From NCBI RefSeq assembly GCF_965249985.1, contig NZ_OZ252280.1: 64,000 nt of DNA. One strand, written 5' to 3'. Of the stretch, positions 7,207-14,018 are shown one piece after another (position 1 is the first letter of the stretch; each line of letters begins with the position of its first letter). Made by a program: the position numbers and the translations under genes. The notes beneath the pieces were generated by a model. That model was not told the DNA's origin. It made no database searches and was given only the letters and a program-made list of their open reading frames with translations. This DNA comes from Algiphilus sp022763315. Lineage in GTDB: Bacteria; Pseudomonadota; Gammaproteobacteria; Nevskiales; Nevskiaceae.

Positions 7207-8022
7207 ATGACCTACTGCATAGCCATCAAAGTGGACGAGGGCCTCGTCTTCGCCTCCGACACCCGCACCAGTGCGGGGGTCGATGATGTCCGGACCTACA
7301 ACAAGATGCACACCTTCGCCTTTCCGAGCGATCGCGTCTTTGTGCTGATGTCGGCGGGCAACCTGGCCACCACGCAAACCGTGCTGACCGCCATCAAGCG
7401 AGGCTTCGAGACCGACGTGGAAGGGCCGTCGCTGCGCAATCTGCCGACGATGTTCGACGTGGCCGAGTACATCGGTGGCCTCTCGCAACGTGCCCAGAAG
7501 CAGGTGGCGGGCGATGCGCCTTCGTCATCGACCAGCGTCGAGACCACCTTCATTCTTGGTGGGCAGATCGCTGGTGAGGCGCCGCAGCTGTATCTGATCT
7601 ACCCGCTCGGCAATTACATTTCGGCCTCGCCGGAATCGCCCTTCCTGCAGATCGGCGAGCACAAGTACGGCAAGCCGATTCTCGACCGCATCATCCGCCC
7701 CGGTGTCCGTCTTGAGGATGCGGCGCGCTGTGCGCTCGTCTCGCTCGACTCTACCATGCGTTCGAATCTGTCGGTGGGACCACCGGTGGATCTCGCGCTC
7801 GTGCCGGAAGGCCAGCTCAACATCAGCCATCAGATGCGGCTGGATACCGAGACGCCCTACTACCGGCAGCTCAAGGAAAGCTGGGAGAAGAAGCTGGAAG
7901 CGGTTTTCGCCGAGCTGCCGCGCTTCGACTGGGAAACGGGGAATCCGGTGGGCAGCAATCATCCGGATGTGGGTGCCAATGTGCAGGCACCCAGCGCCAC
8001 CATCCATACGCTGGGTTCCTGA
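7207..8022 (+). CDS. Anbu-type proteasome-like peptidase
   Basis: Anbu is a bacterial 20S-proteasome beta-subunit and HslV relative that assembles into open helical rings; its cellular function is unsettled. The 271-residue product starts MTYCIAIKVDEGLVFASD; after Met removal Thr2 would be the N-terminal nucleophile. Further Ntn signatures are DTRTSAG near 19-25 and the MSAGNLA strand. A start six codons further back than usual is not needed: the ATG at 7207 gives the family N-terminus. The 117-base gap to the divergent isomerase contains a TACAAT -10-like box (7163-7168) and an 8-bp inverted repeat GCCACGCG/CGCGTGGC (7124-7131, 7142-7149). Family partners, alpha-E and circularly permuted ATP-grasp proteins, lie head-on downstream on the other strand, while the usual transglutaminase is missing. 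Confidence 0.9.
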   Translation: MTYCIAIKVDEGLVFASDTRTSAGVDDVRTYNKMHTFAFPSDRVFVLMSAGNLATTQTVLTAIKRGFETDVEGPSLRNLPTMFDVAEYIGGLSQRAQKQVAGDAPSSSTSVETTFILGGQIAGEAPQLYLIYPLGNYISASPESPFLQIGEHKYGKPILDRIIRPGVRLEDAARCALVSLDSTMRSNLSVGPPVDLALVPEGQLNISHQMRLDTETPYYRQLKESWEKKLEAVFAELPRFDWETGNPVGSNHPDVGANVQAPSATIHTLGS

Positions 8023-8030
8023 GCCGCACC

Positions 8031-8975
8031 TCAATCCGGCTGAAAGAAATGCTGTTCGATGCGGTTGTGCACCTGGCCCAGCGCGAGCTGAATATCGTCC
8101 AGGACCTGACCGAGCGCGGCGTTGTCCTCATCGGCCAGCAGGCGCGCGACATCACTGCGTTGCAGGATGTCATTCACCGCCGTCAGTGCCTCGTTGACGC
8201 GATGACCCTCCGGTAGCCGCGGCAAAGTCTGCTGCATGGCCCACAGGCAACAGGACACGCTACGCGGGAAGTTGCGGTCGTGCAGCAGGAAGGACAGCAC
8301 GCGTGGTGCGCTCACCCGGGTGCGCTGCTCGCGCCGGTACATCTGATAGGCATGCAGGCTCTTGAGCACGCTCATCCACTGGATGGTGCGGAAGGGCGTC
8401 AGCTCGTCGCGCTGGCCATCGCCCACTGCGCCGGAAGAGCGCACATCGATGATGCGGGTGGTCATGTCCGCCTGCTCCAGGGCCAGCCCCAGGCACAGGA
8501 ACTGGAAGGGCACCCCGCGGCTCATGTTGCTGACCAGCATGCCCACTGTCATCAGACATTGATCGATGACTTCACGGAGCAGATCGGTGCGAATGCGCCG
8601 GTAGGTTACGGACTCGCCGCGCGCGCTGACCAGTGCGTAAAGCTCGTTGACCCGCTCCCAGATGTCGTTCGGCATGGTTTCGCGTGTGGCGCGCAGATTC
8701 TCCCGCGCCAGCGATAGGGTGGAGCGTAGCGAGCCTGGGAACTGCTCGTCGGCGATCAGAAAGTGCGCGACTTCCGACTCGCTACCCTGGTTGTAGCGCG
8801 TAGAGAACTGCGGCCAGGCGCCGAGGATCTCGACCAGCGATCCCCACGACAGCGGCACGTGGCGCGGTAGGTCGAGCGAGAGGTAGGCATGCACATTGAC
8901 CAAGCGGGCCGTGTTCTCAATGCGCTGCAGGTGCCGCCCGAACCAATAGATGTTTTCCGCGGTGCGCGACAGCAT
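8031..8975 (-). CDS. Alpha-E domain protein (DUF403)
   Basis: This is a 314-residue all-helical protein of the alpha-E family, whose function is unknown but which is tied by genomic context to circularly permuted ATP-grasp ligases, transglutaminases and Anbu. It starts MLSRTAENIYWFGRHLQRIENTARL, the classic alpha-E opening with the YW.GR...R.E..AR pattern, and includes ILLHDRNFPRSV-like VLSFLLHDRNFPRSV. The ATG lies 2 bases after the stop of the ATP-grasp gene, so both form an operon. It faces the Anbu gene with only 8 bases between stop codons. The proposed role, from families rather than from data, is peptide or amine ligation and processing with its neighbour. Confidence 0.88.
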   Translation of the reverse strand: MLSRTAENIYWFGRHLQRIENTARLVNVHAYLSLDLPRHVPLSWGSLVEILGAWPQFSTRYNQGSESEVAHFLIADEQFPGSLRSTLSLARENLRATRETMPNDIWERVNELYALVSARGESVTYRRIRTDLLREVIDQCLMTVGMLVSNMSRGVPFQFLCLGLALEQADMTTRIIDVRSSGAVGDGQRDELTPFRTIQWMSVLKSLHAYQMYRREQRTRVSAPRVLSFLLHDRNFPRSVSCCLWAMQQTLPRLPEGHRVNEALTAVNDILQRSDVARLLADEDNAALGQVLDDIQLALGQVHNRIEQHFFQPD

Positions 8976-8977
8976 GC

Positions 8978-10438
8978 TCAGTTGCCTCCCTCGTCGAGAT
9001 CGACCACCCAGGTGTCCTTCGCTCCGCCCCCCTGCGAGGAATTGACCACCAGTGAGTCCTTGGTCATGGCGACTCGTGTCAGCCCGCCCGTGGTGACGTA
9101 GGGTTCCTCCCGCGCCAGGATGAAGGGGCGCAGGTCGAGGTGCCGAGGTTCGATGCCGTCATCGGTCAGCGTCGGTGCGGTGGAAATGGCAAGGGTGGGC
9201 TGCGCCATGTAATTGCGCGGATCGGCGCGCAGTCGCTCGGCAAAAGCGGCGCGCTCTGCCTTGGTCGCGCGCGGGCCGATCAGCATGCCGTAGCCGCCGG
9301 ACTCGTTGGCTGGCTTGACCACCAGCTCATCGATGTGATCCAGCACGTAGCGGCGGTCGTCCTCGCGCATGCACAGGTAGCTCGGCACATTGGGCAGGAT
9401 GGCATCCTGCTGCAGGTAGTAGCGGATCATTTCCGGTACGTAGGCGTAGACCACCTTGTCGTCGGCTACACCGGCACCCGGTGCGTTGGCCAGCGCCACA
9501 TTGCCGGCGCGCCAGGCGCGCATCAGGCCCGGTACGCCCAGCACCGAGTCGGGGTGAAAGACTTCGGGATCCAGGAAGAGGTCGTCGATGCGGCGGTAGA
9601 GCACATCCACGCGCTGCGGGCCGTAGATGGTGCGCATGTAGCAGCAGTCGTCGTCGCCAACGAAGAGATCGGGCCCCTCGACCAGTTCGACGCCCATCTG
9701 CAAGGCGAGGTAGCAGTGCTCAAAATAGGCACTGTTGAAGATGCCGGGGGTCAGCAGACCGATGACCGGCTGATCGGCAGGCCTTGGCGAAAGATTCGCC
9801 AGCATGTCATAGAGCTCGGCCGGGTAGGCGTCGACCGGCAGAATGGTGCTCGATTCGAAGATCTCCGGGAAGACGCGCTTGTTCACCATGCGGTTTTCCA
9901 GCATGTAGGACACGCCGGATGGCACGCGCAGATTGTCCTCCAGTACGTAGATCGTGCCGTCGCTGTCGCGCACCAGGTCCGAGCCGCAGATGTGCGCCCA
10001 GACATCCCCCGCCGGTCGCACACCCACACATTGCGGCCGGAAATTGACCGACTTCTCGAGCAGTTCGCCCGGGAAGATGCCGTCACGCACGATGTGCTGC
10101 TTGCCGTAGATGTCGGCGATGAAGCAATTCAGGGCGGTGACGCGCTGCTTCAGCCCCGCCTCGGTACGGTCCCACTCGCTGCGCTCGATCGTGCGCGGAA
10201 TGACATCGAAGGGGAAGGCGCGGTCGACGTTGCGCCCCTCGCTGTATACGGTGAAGGTGATCCCCAGCGACTTGATGGCGAGCTCAGCGGCGAGCCGGCG
10301 GTCGGCCAGTTCCGCGGCAGTCAGACTACTCAGATAGCCGGTCAGGGCACGCGCGGCCGGCCGCGGTTTGCCGTCGGGGCCAATCAGTTCGTCATAGGTC
10401 GGGGAGCGGTAGCGTGCCCAGTTGGTGAGCTCCGTCAT
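8978..10438 (-). CDS. Circularly permuted type 2 ATP-grasp protein (DUF404/DUF407)
   Basis: ATP-grasp ligases of this class are predicted to form amide or peptide bonds; the product is unknown. The 486-residue protein shows the family blocks RPQCVGVRPAGDVWAHICGSDLVRDSDG, YVLEDNLRVPSGVSYMLENR (shortened here), ELVEGPDLFVGDDDCCYMRT, and the C-terminal PANESGGYGMLIGP ATP-binding loop. The gene starts an operon with the alpha-E gene. Upstream, 297 bases separate it from the divergent minC; I see no convincing promoter or operator there. Together with Anbu and alpha-E it forms an incomplete version of the well-known four-gene Anbu cluster. Confidence 0.9.
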   Translation of the reverse strand: MTELTNWARYRSPTYDELIGPDGKPRPAARALTGYLSSLTAAELADRRLAAELAIKSLGITFTVYSEGRNVDRAFPFDVIPRTIERSEWDRTEAGLKQRVTALNCFIADIYGKQHIVRDGIFPGELLEKSVNFRPQCVGVRPAGDVWAHICGSDLVRDSDGTIYVLEDNLRVPSGVSYMLENRMVNKRVFPEIFESSTILPVDAYPAELYDMLANLSPRPADQPVIGLLTPGIFNSAYFEHCYLALQMGVELVEGPDLFVGDDDCCYMRTIYGPQRVDVLYRRIDDLFLDPEVFHPDSVLGVPGLMRAWRAGNVALANAPGAGVADDKVVYAYVPEMIRYYLQQDAILPNVPSYLCMREDDRRYVLDHIDELVVKPANESGGYGMLIGPRATKAERAAFAERLRADPRNYMAQPTLAISTAPTLTDDGIEPRHLDLRPFILAREEPYVTTGGLTRVAMTKDSLVVNSSQGGGAKDTWVVDLDEGGN

Positions 10439-10734
10439 GCAGTACGACTCAGATCGGATGGAGTGGATGACATGCCTTCAAGATCCAGGGCACATCTGCC
10501 TACTGTAAGCGGGAATGACCGCGAAGTACCAACCCGCGCGAGGCCCGGCGCCTTCCTCCCGATCGTCCGGTCGGAGGCGCCGACGCCATGCAATGGCTGG
10601 ATGGCGACCGTGCTGTCGCCGGGCGCGTGGGGTTGGGGTGACATGGGCAGGGGCAAGAGCGTGAGCGATGCCACATGTCTAGCAAGAGGCGGGCCATTCC
10701 GGGGCGTTGTTGCCGTCAGGAGTGCTGCGCCTGC

Positions 10735-11505
10735 ATGCGCAATAATGCGCAACCTTCCGATGGACGCCAAATCGCTGTGAACGACACTGCCAGTTCTCCA
10801 GCCACCGAGGTCAAGGGCGTGATGCTGCCCATCACGCGCGTGCGCATGACTGCGCGCGGGGCTTCTGACACGGTGGCCGAGTTCCGTGCCTGGGCGGATG
10901 CCTTGCCCGAAGCCATGCGCAGCATGCCCATCATCCTGGACGCTGCCCACCACACCGCCTGCAGCAGTCTGCTGGAGGTGGCGCGCGAATATGGCCTGCG
11001 CGTTCTCGGCGTGGCGGATGGCAAGCTCGCCCCCACTGCGCCGGCCTGTGGACTGGCTGTCTTGCCCGAAGACGCGCTGATGCCGACGCGTGCGCGCTCC
11101 ACGAGCAGCGACGGGCCCGCTTCCGCCAGGAACGTGCAGGAAAAGACGGTAGCGGCCCCGGCTTCGGCTGCGGGCGGCCGGTCGCGCGTGGTGCAGACGC
11201 CGGTGCGTTCCGGGCAGCAGATCTATGCCGAGGGCGGCGACCTGGTGGTGCTGGGTACCGTGAGTCCCGGTGCGGAAGTGATCGCTGATGGCCACATCCA
11301 TATCTATGGGGCGCTGCGCGGCCGTGCCATCGCGGGCGCGCGTGGTGATGCCTCCGCGCGCATCTTCTGTCGGCGGTTCGAGCCCGAGCTGGTGGCCTGC
11401 GCCGGCGTCTATAACGTTGCCGATCGCATGCGCGGTGAACTGAATGGCAAGCCGGTACAGGTCTGGCTCGACGGTGACGACTTGCAGTTCAGCAGCCTGG
11501 ACTGA
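10735..11505 (+). CDS. minC: Septum site-determining protein MinC
   Basis: MinC inhibits FtsZ ring formation away from midcell, as the effector of MinD. The 256-residue protein has the N-terminal FtsZ-acting domain (about 15-110, with ITRVRMTARG and LPEAMRSMPIILD), a low-complexity Pro/Ala/Ser linker, and the C-terminal beta-helix (about 155-256) with RSGQQIYAEGGDLVVLG, GAEVIADGHIHIYGALRG and ARIFCRRFEPELVACAG. The ATG at 10735 is preceded by AGGAG at a slightly long distance; a GTG at 10777 is an alternative. minC is separated from minD-minE by an oppositely oriented membrane-protein gene, a departure from the contiguous minCDE operon common in gammaproteobacteria. Confidence 0.93.
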   Translation: MRNNAQPSDGRQIAVNDTASSPATEVKGVMLPITRVRMTARGASDTVAEFRAWADALPEAMRSMPIILDAAHHTACSSLLEVAREYGLRVLGVADGKLAPTAPACGLAVLPEDALMPTRARSTSSDGPASARNVQEKTVAAPASAAGGRSRVVQTPVRSGQQIYAEGGDLVVLGTVSPGAEVIADGHIHIYGALRGRAIAGARGDASARIFCRRFEPELVACAGVYNVADRMRGELNGKPVQVWLDGDDLQFSSLD

Positions 11506-11523
11506 GCCGCAGCGACCGCTGTC

Positions 11524-12159
11524 TCAGAAGGGCAATCGCGCCCCAATGGCGAAGGAGACCTGCGCAATGGCGGCATCATCGCCGTCACGGTCCAGATAGC
11601 GCACGTCGGCGTAGGGCTGGATGTCCGCGAGGTTGAGGCGGGCGCCGAGGCGAGCCTCGGCGCCGTCGAAGTCGTCGGTGCTGAGGTAGCCCAGCTGCAG
11701 ATAGGGCAGAAAGCGCCCGTCGCGAGAGGCGCGGTCAAAGCGCAATTGCACGGCGCCTCCGACGTTGTCGGTGTCGCGGTCGCCGCCCGAGGTGGCGATA
11801 TCGATGCGGTCGTAGATCACTTCAACCCAGAATGCCGCCAGCAGGTCGCGCGAGCCCGCGTAATCCTGCGCGCCCAGGCCCAACCGGTAGAGTTGGCTGT
11901 CGAGGTCGTAATTGGCGCCCCCGGTGGAGCCATCCGTGAAATGCACCGCGGCCTCGCCCTGCAGGAAATAGTCGCCCTCGAGGAACCAGCGGCCGCGCGC
12001 GGCCACGCCCATACCCTGGGAGCGGTCCTCCACACCACTGCCGAAGTCGTTGTCAGATGTCGTGGCGCTCAGGTCGAACTCGGTGAAGTTGCCGGCAGCG
12101 TGGGCGGCGCCGGAAAGGCCGAGCATGGTGAGCGCCGCGAGAAGAAACTTGGCATTCAT
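11524..12159 (-). CDS. Outer-membrane beta-barrel protein, unknown role
   Basis: The 211-residue product has a clear signal peptide, MNAKFLLAALTMLGLSGAAHA with cleavage after AHA. The rest is acidic and alternates hydrophobic and polar residues as in a small beta barrel (GVAARGRWFLEGDYFLQGEAAVHF, LPYLQLGYLS, LGARLNLADIQPYADVRYL shortened in parts). It ends in Phe, the usual Omp85 recognition residue. It therefore probably sits in the outer membrane with about eight strands; the ligand is unknown. It is inserted between minC and minD on the opposite strand, convergent with minC and divergent from minD. No specific homologue is recognised. Confidence 0.75.
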   Translation of the reverse strand: MNAKFLLAALTMLGLSGAAHAAGNFTEFDLSATTSDNDFGSGVEDRSQGMGVAARGRWFLEGDYFLQGEAAVHFTDGSTGGANYDLDSQLYRLGLGAQDYAGSRDLLAAFWVEVIYDRIDIATSGGDRDTDNVGGAVQLRFDRASRDGRFLPYLQLGYLSTDDFDGAEARLGARLNLADIQPYADVRYLDRDGDDAAIAQVSFAIGARLPF

Positions 12160-12266
12160 GTGTGTGCTGTCCCCCGATAAGCGAAGCGCAGAGCGCGATC
12201 CGGGTGCAGGCTACTGGCTTCGGCGGGCAGGGGCAACGCGGCGCGCGCGCCGGTGCCTTTACCGTA

Positions 12267-12286
12267 CCCCCAGGCCCGCCTGGGGG
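12267..12286. repeat. GC-rich perfect inverted repeat upstream of minD
   Basis: CCCCCAGG (12267-12274) and CCTGGGGG (12279-12286) form an 8-bp perfect stem with a 4-base loop in the 222-base gap between the divergent membrane-protein gene and minD. No T-run follows on either strand, so it is not a typical terminator. It could be an operator or mRNA hairpin. Otherwise I see only low-complexity GC-rich sequence in this gap. Confidence 0.4.
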
Positions 12287-12380
12287 AGTCACCCGGGGCG
12301 TCCTGCGTCGCGCACATAGCCGGTGAGACACCGCTATCATGACGCGTCATCTTCTCATCATATTCGGGGGGCTCTCAGCC

Positions 12381-13190
12381 TTGGCAAAGATCATCGTCGT
12401 GACCTCGGGGAAAGGGGGCGTCGGCAAGACCACGACCAGTGCCTCTTTTGCGACCGGCCTTGCGGTACGCGGCTACAAGACGGCCGTTGTGGATTTTGAT
12501 GTCGGCCTGCGCAATCTCGACCTCATCATGGGGGTGGAGCGGCGCGTCGTCTTCGATTTCGTCAATGTCATCCAGGGTGAGGCCACCCTGCGCCAGGCTC
12601 TCATCCGCGACAAGCGCTACGACAACCTCGCCATCCTTGCCGCCAGCCAGACGCGTGACAAGGAAGCGCTGACCATCGACGGCGTGCAACGCGTGCTCGA
12701 AGAACTGGCCAAAGAATTCGATTACGTGGTGTGCGATTCGCCGGCCGGTATCGAGCATGGAGCCTATGCGGCCATGTACTTTGCCGACGAGGCACTGGTG
12801 GTGACCAACCCGGAGGTGTCCTCGGTACGAGACTCCGACCGGGTGCTTGGCCTGCTATCCTCCAAGACGCGCAAGGCGGAGCAGGGCGAGGGTACGGTCC
12901 GCGAGCATCTGGTGCTGACGCGCTACAACCCGGCGCGCGTTGCCAAGGGTGAGATGCTGTCGGTGGATGACGTCACCGATATTCTCGCCATTCCACTGCT
13001 CGGCATCATCCCCGAATCGCAGGCAGTTCTGAATTCATCCAACCAGGGCGTGCCGGTGGTGGCGGATACCGAAACCGATGCCGGCTCCGCCTATGCGGAC
13101 ATGGTCGCGCGGTTCCTCGGTGAAGAGCGCGCGCACCGCTTCGTAGAGGTCGAGAAGAAGGGCTTTCTCGGTCGTCTGTTCGGAACCTGA
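12381..13190 (+). CDS. minD: Septum site-determining ATPase MinD
   Basis: MinD is the membrane-binding ATPase that carries MinC and oscillates under MinE control. The protein (269 residues) reads (M)AKIIVVTSGKGGVGKTT, with the deviant Walker A GKGGVGKT at 10-17, DFDVGLRNLD as switch I and DSPAGIE as the Walker B/switch II region. The C-terminus VEVEKKGFLGRLFGT is the amphipathic membrane-targeting helix. The start is a TTG at 12381 because it gives the exact family N-terminus; an ATG at 12339 would add 14 odd residues and is the alternative. minE follows after 8 bases, so minD-minE is a two-gene operon. Confidence 0.95.
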   Translation: MAKIIVVTSGKGGVGKTTTSASFATGLAVRGYKTAVVDFDVGLRNLDLIMGVERRVVFDFVNVIQGEATLRQALIRDKRYDNLAILAASQTRDKEALTIDGVQRVLEELAKEFDYVVCDSPAGIEHGAYAAMYFADEALVVTNPEVSSVRDSDRVLGLLSSKTRKAEQGEGTVREHLVLTRYNPARVAKGEMLSVDDVTDILAIPLLGIIPESQAVLNSSNQGVPVVADTETDAGSAYADMVARFLGEERAHRFVEVEKKGFLGRLFGT

Positions 13191-13198
13191 GGTCGCCC

Positions 13199-13489
13199 AT
13201 GGACTGGATGAAGCTGTTTCGAAGCGAGCGCAAGAACAGCGCCCATGTGGCGCGTGATCGGCTCAAGTTGGTGGTCATGCACCAGCGCGAAGGTCGTGGC
13301 GCCGGCCCGGATTGGTTGCCGCGCTTGCGCGAGGATCTGCTTGCCGTGGTGCGTCGCTATACCGAAGTGGCGGACGACGCCGTGCACGTGCGGGTACAGC
13401 ACGATCAGGGTGTCGATCTGCTCGAAATGAATATCGCCCTGCCTGAGGAAGAGCGCGGCGGATCGGTCAGCAAGGCCGGGAGCACCTGA
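13199..13489 (+). CDS. minE: Cell division topological specificity factor MinE
   Basis: MinE stimulates MinD ATP hydrolysis and displaces MinC, giving pole-to-pole oscillation. The 96-residue product is slightly longer than the usual 84-90. Its N-terminus MDWMKLFRSERKNSAHVARDRLKLVVMHQR (read in two parts) contains the anti-MinCD helix with ARDRLK and the conserved LxxVVxHxR strand. The C-terminal dimerisation half includes LREDLLAVVRRYTEV and ends with LEMNIALPE. A GAGGT site precedes the ATG. The distal few residues (EERGGSVSKAGST) are not conserved. It is the last gene of the minDE operon and converges on a MerC-like gene. Confidence 0.94.
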   Translation: MDWMKLFRSERKNSAHVARDRLKLVVMHQREGRGAGPDWLPRLREDLLAVVRRYTEVADDAVHVRVQHDQGVDLLEMNIALPEEERGGSVSKAGST

Positions 13490-13497
13490 CCGCTCTG

Positions 13498-13520
13498 CGC
13501 TGCGCCATCAGTGCGCAGCG
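13498..13520. terminator. Possible bidirectional terminator hairpin between minE and merC-like gene
   Basis: CGCTGCGC (13498-13505) and GCGCAGCG (13513-13520) form an 8-bp perfect GC-rich stem with a 7-base loop. It lies between two convergent genes and overlaps the last codons of the minus-strand one. No T-run follows, so intrinsic termination is only possible, not shown. Confidence 0.35.
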
Positions 13521-13924
13521 TGTCCGCGATGCCCCAGTCGAAGATTGCGCCAGTGCGCAAGGGCGAGCAGGGTGACGCCGCTGAGCGTAAGGGCGCTTTC
13601 GCCGTTTTCGCTCACAACCTCCAGTGTGCTGAGGGTAATGGCGAGGGCCATCAGCGACAGCGCCAGACCGCCCATCACCACCACGGCCGCGCGGCGGTGG
13701 CGACGGTAGCCCGACAGCAGCGCGAAGCCGCTGGGCGTCAGTGCGGCGGCCAGGAACCACTCGTGAAAATGTGGCGCAGTGAGCCAGCCCAGACCCCAAA
13801 TCGGGATGGCGGTGACAGCCGCAACGACCAGTACGCAGTGCACGGCGCACACGCCGGACAGGGCAATGGCGAGCCGATCGATGGGAGCGTTGCGCAGCGG
13901 CATGGTGGCGTTCTGGGCGGTCAC
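13508..13924 (-). CDS. MerC domain-containing inner-membrane protein
   Basis: The 138-residue product has four hydrophobic segments and the early motif SGVCAVHC, whose paired cysteines in the first membrane helix define the MerC family (mercury or other metal uptake). The end is His-rich (RLGHRGHAAH). No merR, merA, merT or merP is nearby, so mercury resistance is unlikely as the present role. A Zur-type palindrome (GTTA-N5-TAAC, 13948-13960) stands 24 bases upstream, suggesting a zinc-linked function; this is inference. The start is a GTG at 13922-13924; an ATG at 13901-13903 is equally possible, and neither has a clear ribosome site. It lies downstream of fadD on the same strand. Confidence 0.75.
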   Translation of the reverse strand: MTAQNATMPLRNAPIDRLAIALSGVCAVHCVLVVAAVTAIPIWGLGWLTAPHFHEWFLAAALTPSGFALLSGYRRHRRAAVVVMGGLALSLMALAITLSTLEVVSENGESALTLSGVTLLALAHWRNLRLGHRGHAAH

Positions 13925-13947
13925 TGATGGAGACGGTCACATTGAAC

Positions 13948-13960
13948 GTTACAGAATAAC
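13948..13960. promoter_or_regulatory. Zur-like operator upstream of the MerC-like gene
   Basis: GTTACAGAATAAC is a GTTA-N5-TAAC inverted repeat, the half-site arrangement of the gammaproteobacterial Zur box (core like GTTATAATATAAC, from memory). It is the only AT-rich patch in a very GC-rich gap and sits directly before the gene start, where a zinc-loaded repressor would block transcription. Confidence 0.5.
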
Positions 13961-14018
13961 ATAATGGTCAGTGTCGCCCGCCCTGGGGTGCACCGGGCCT
14001 GTTGCGGATGGCGCGGAC

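Noticed and set aside
9140..10780. A 546-codon open frame antisense to the ATP-grasp gene
   Set aside because: The minus-strand protein matches a known family along its length; the antisense translation is His/Val/Gln-rich shadow sequence without domains.
10435..11301. A minus-strand frame overlapping minC and reaching the ATP-grasp start
   Set aside because: MinC on the plus strand has both domains; the minus frame shows no family signal.
13508..13924. Part of a mercury-resistance operon
   Set aside because: No merR, merT, merP or merA is present and the upstream box looks like Zur, so a mer operon is not supported.
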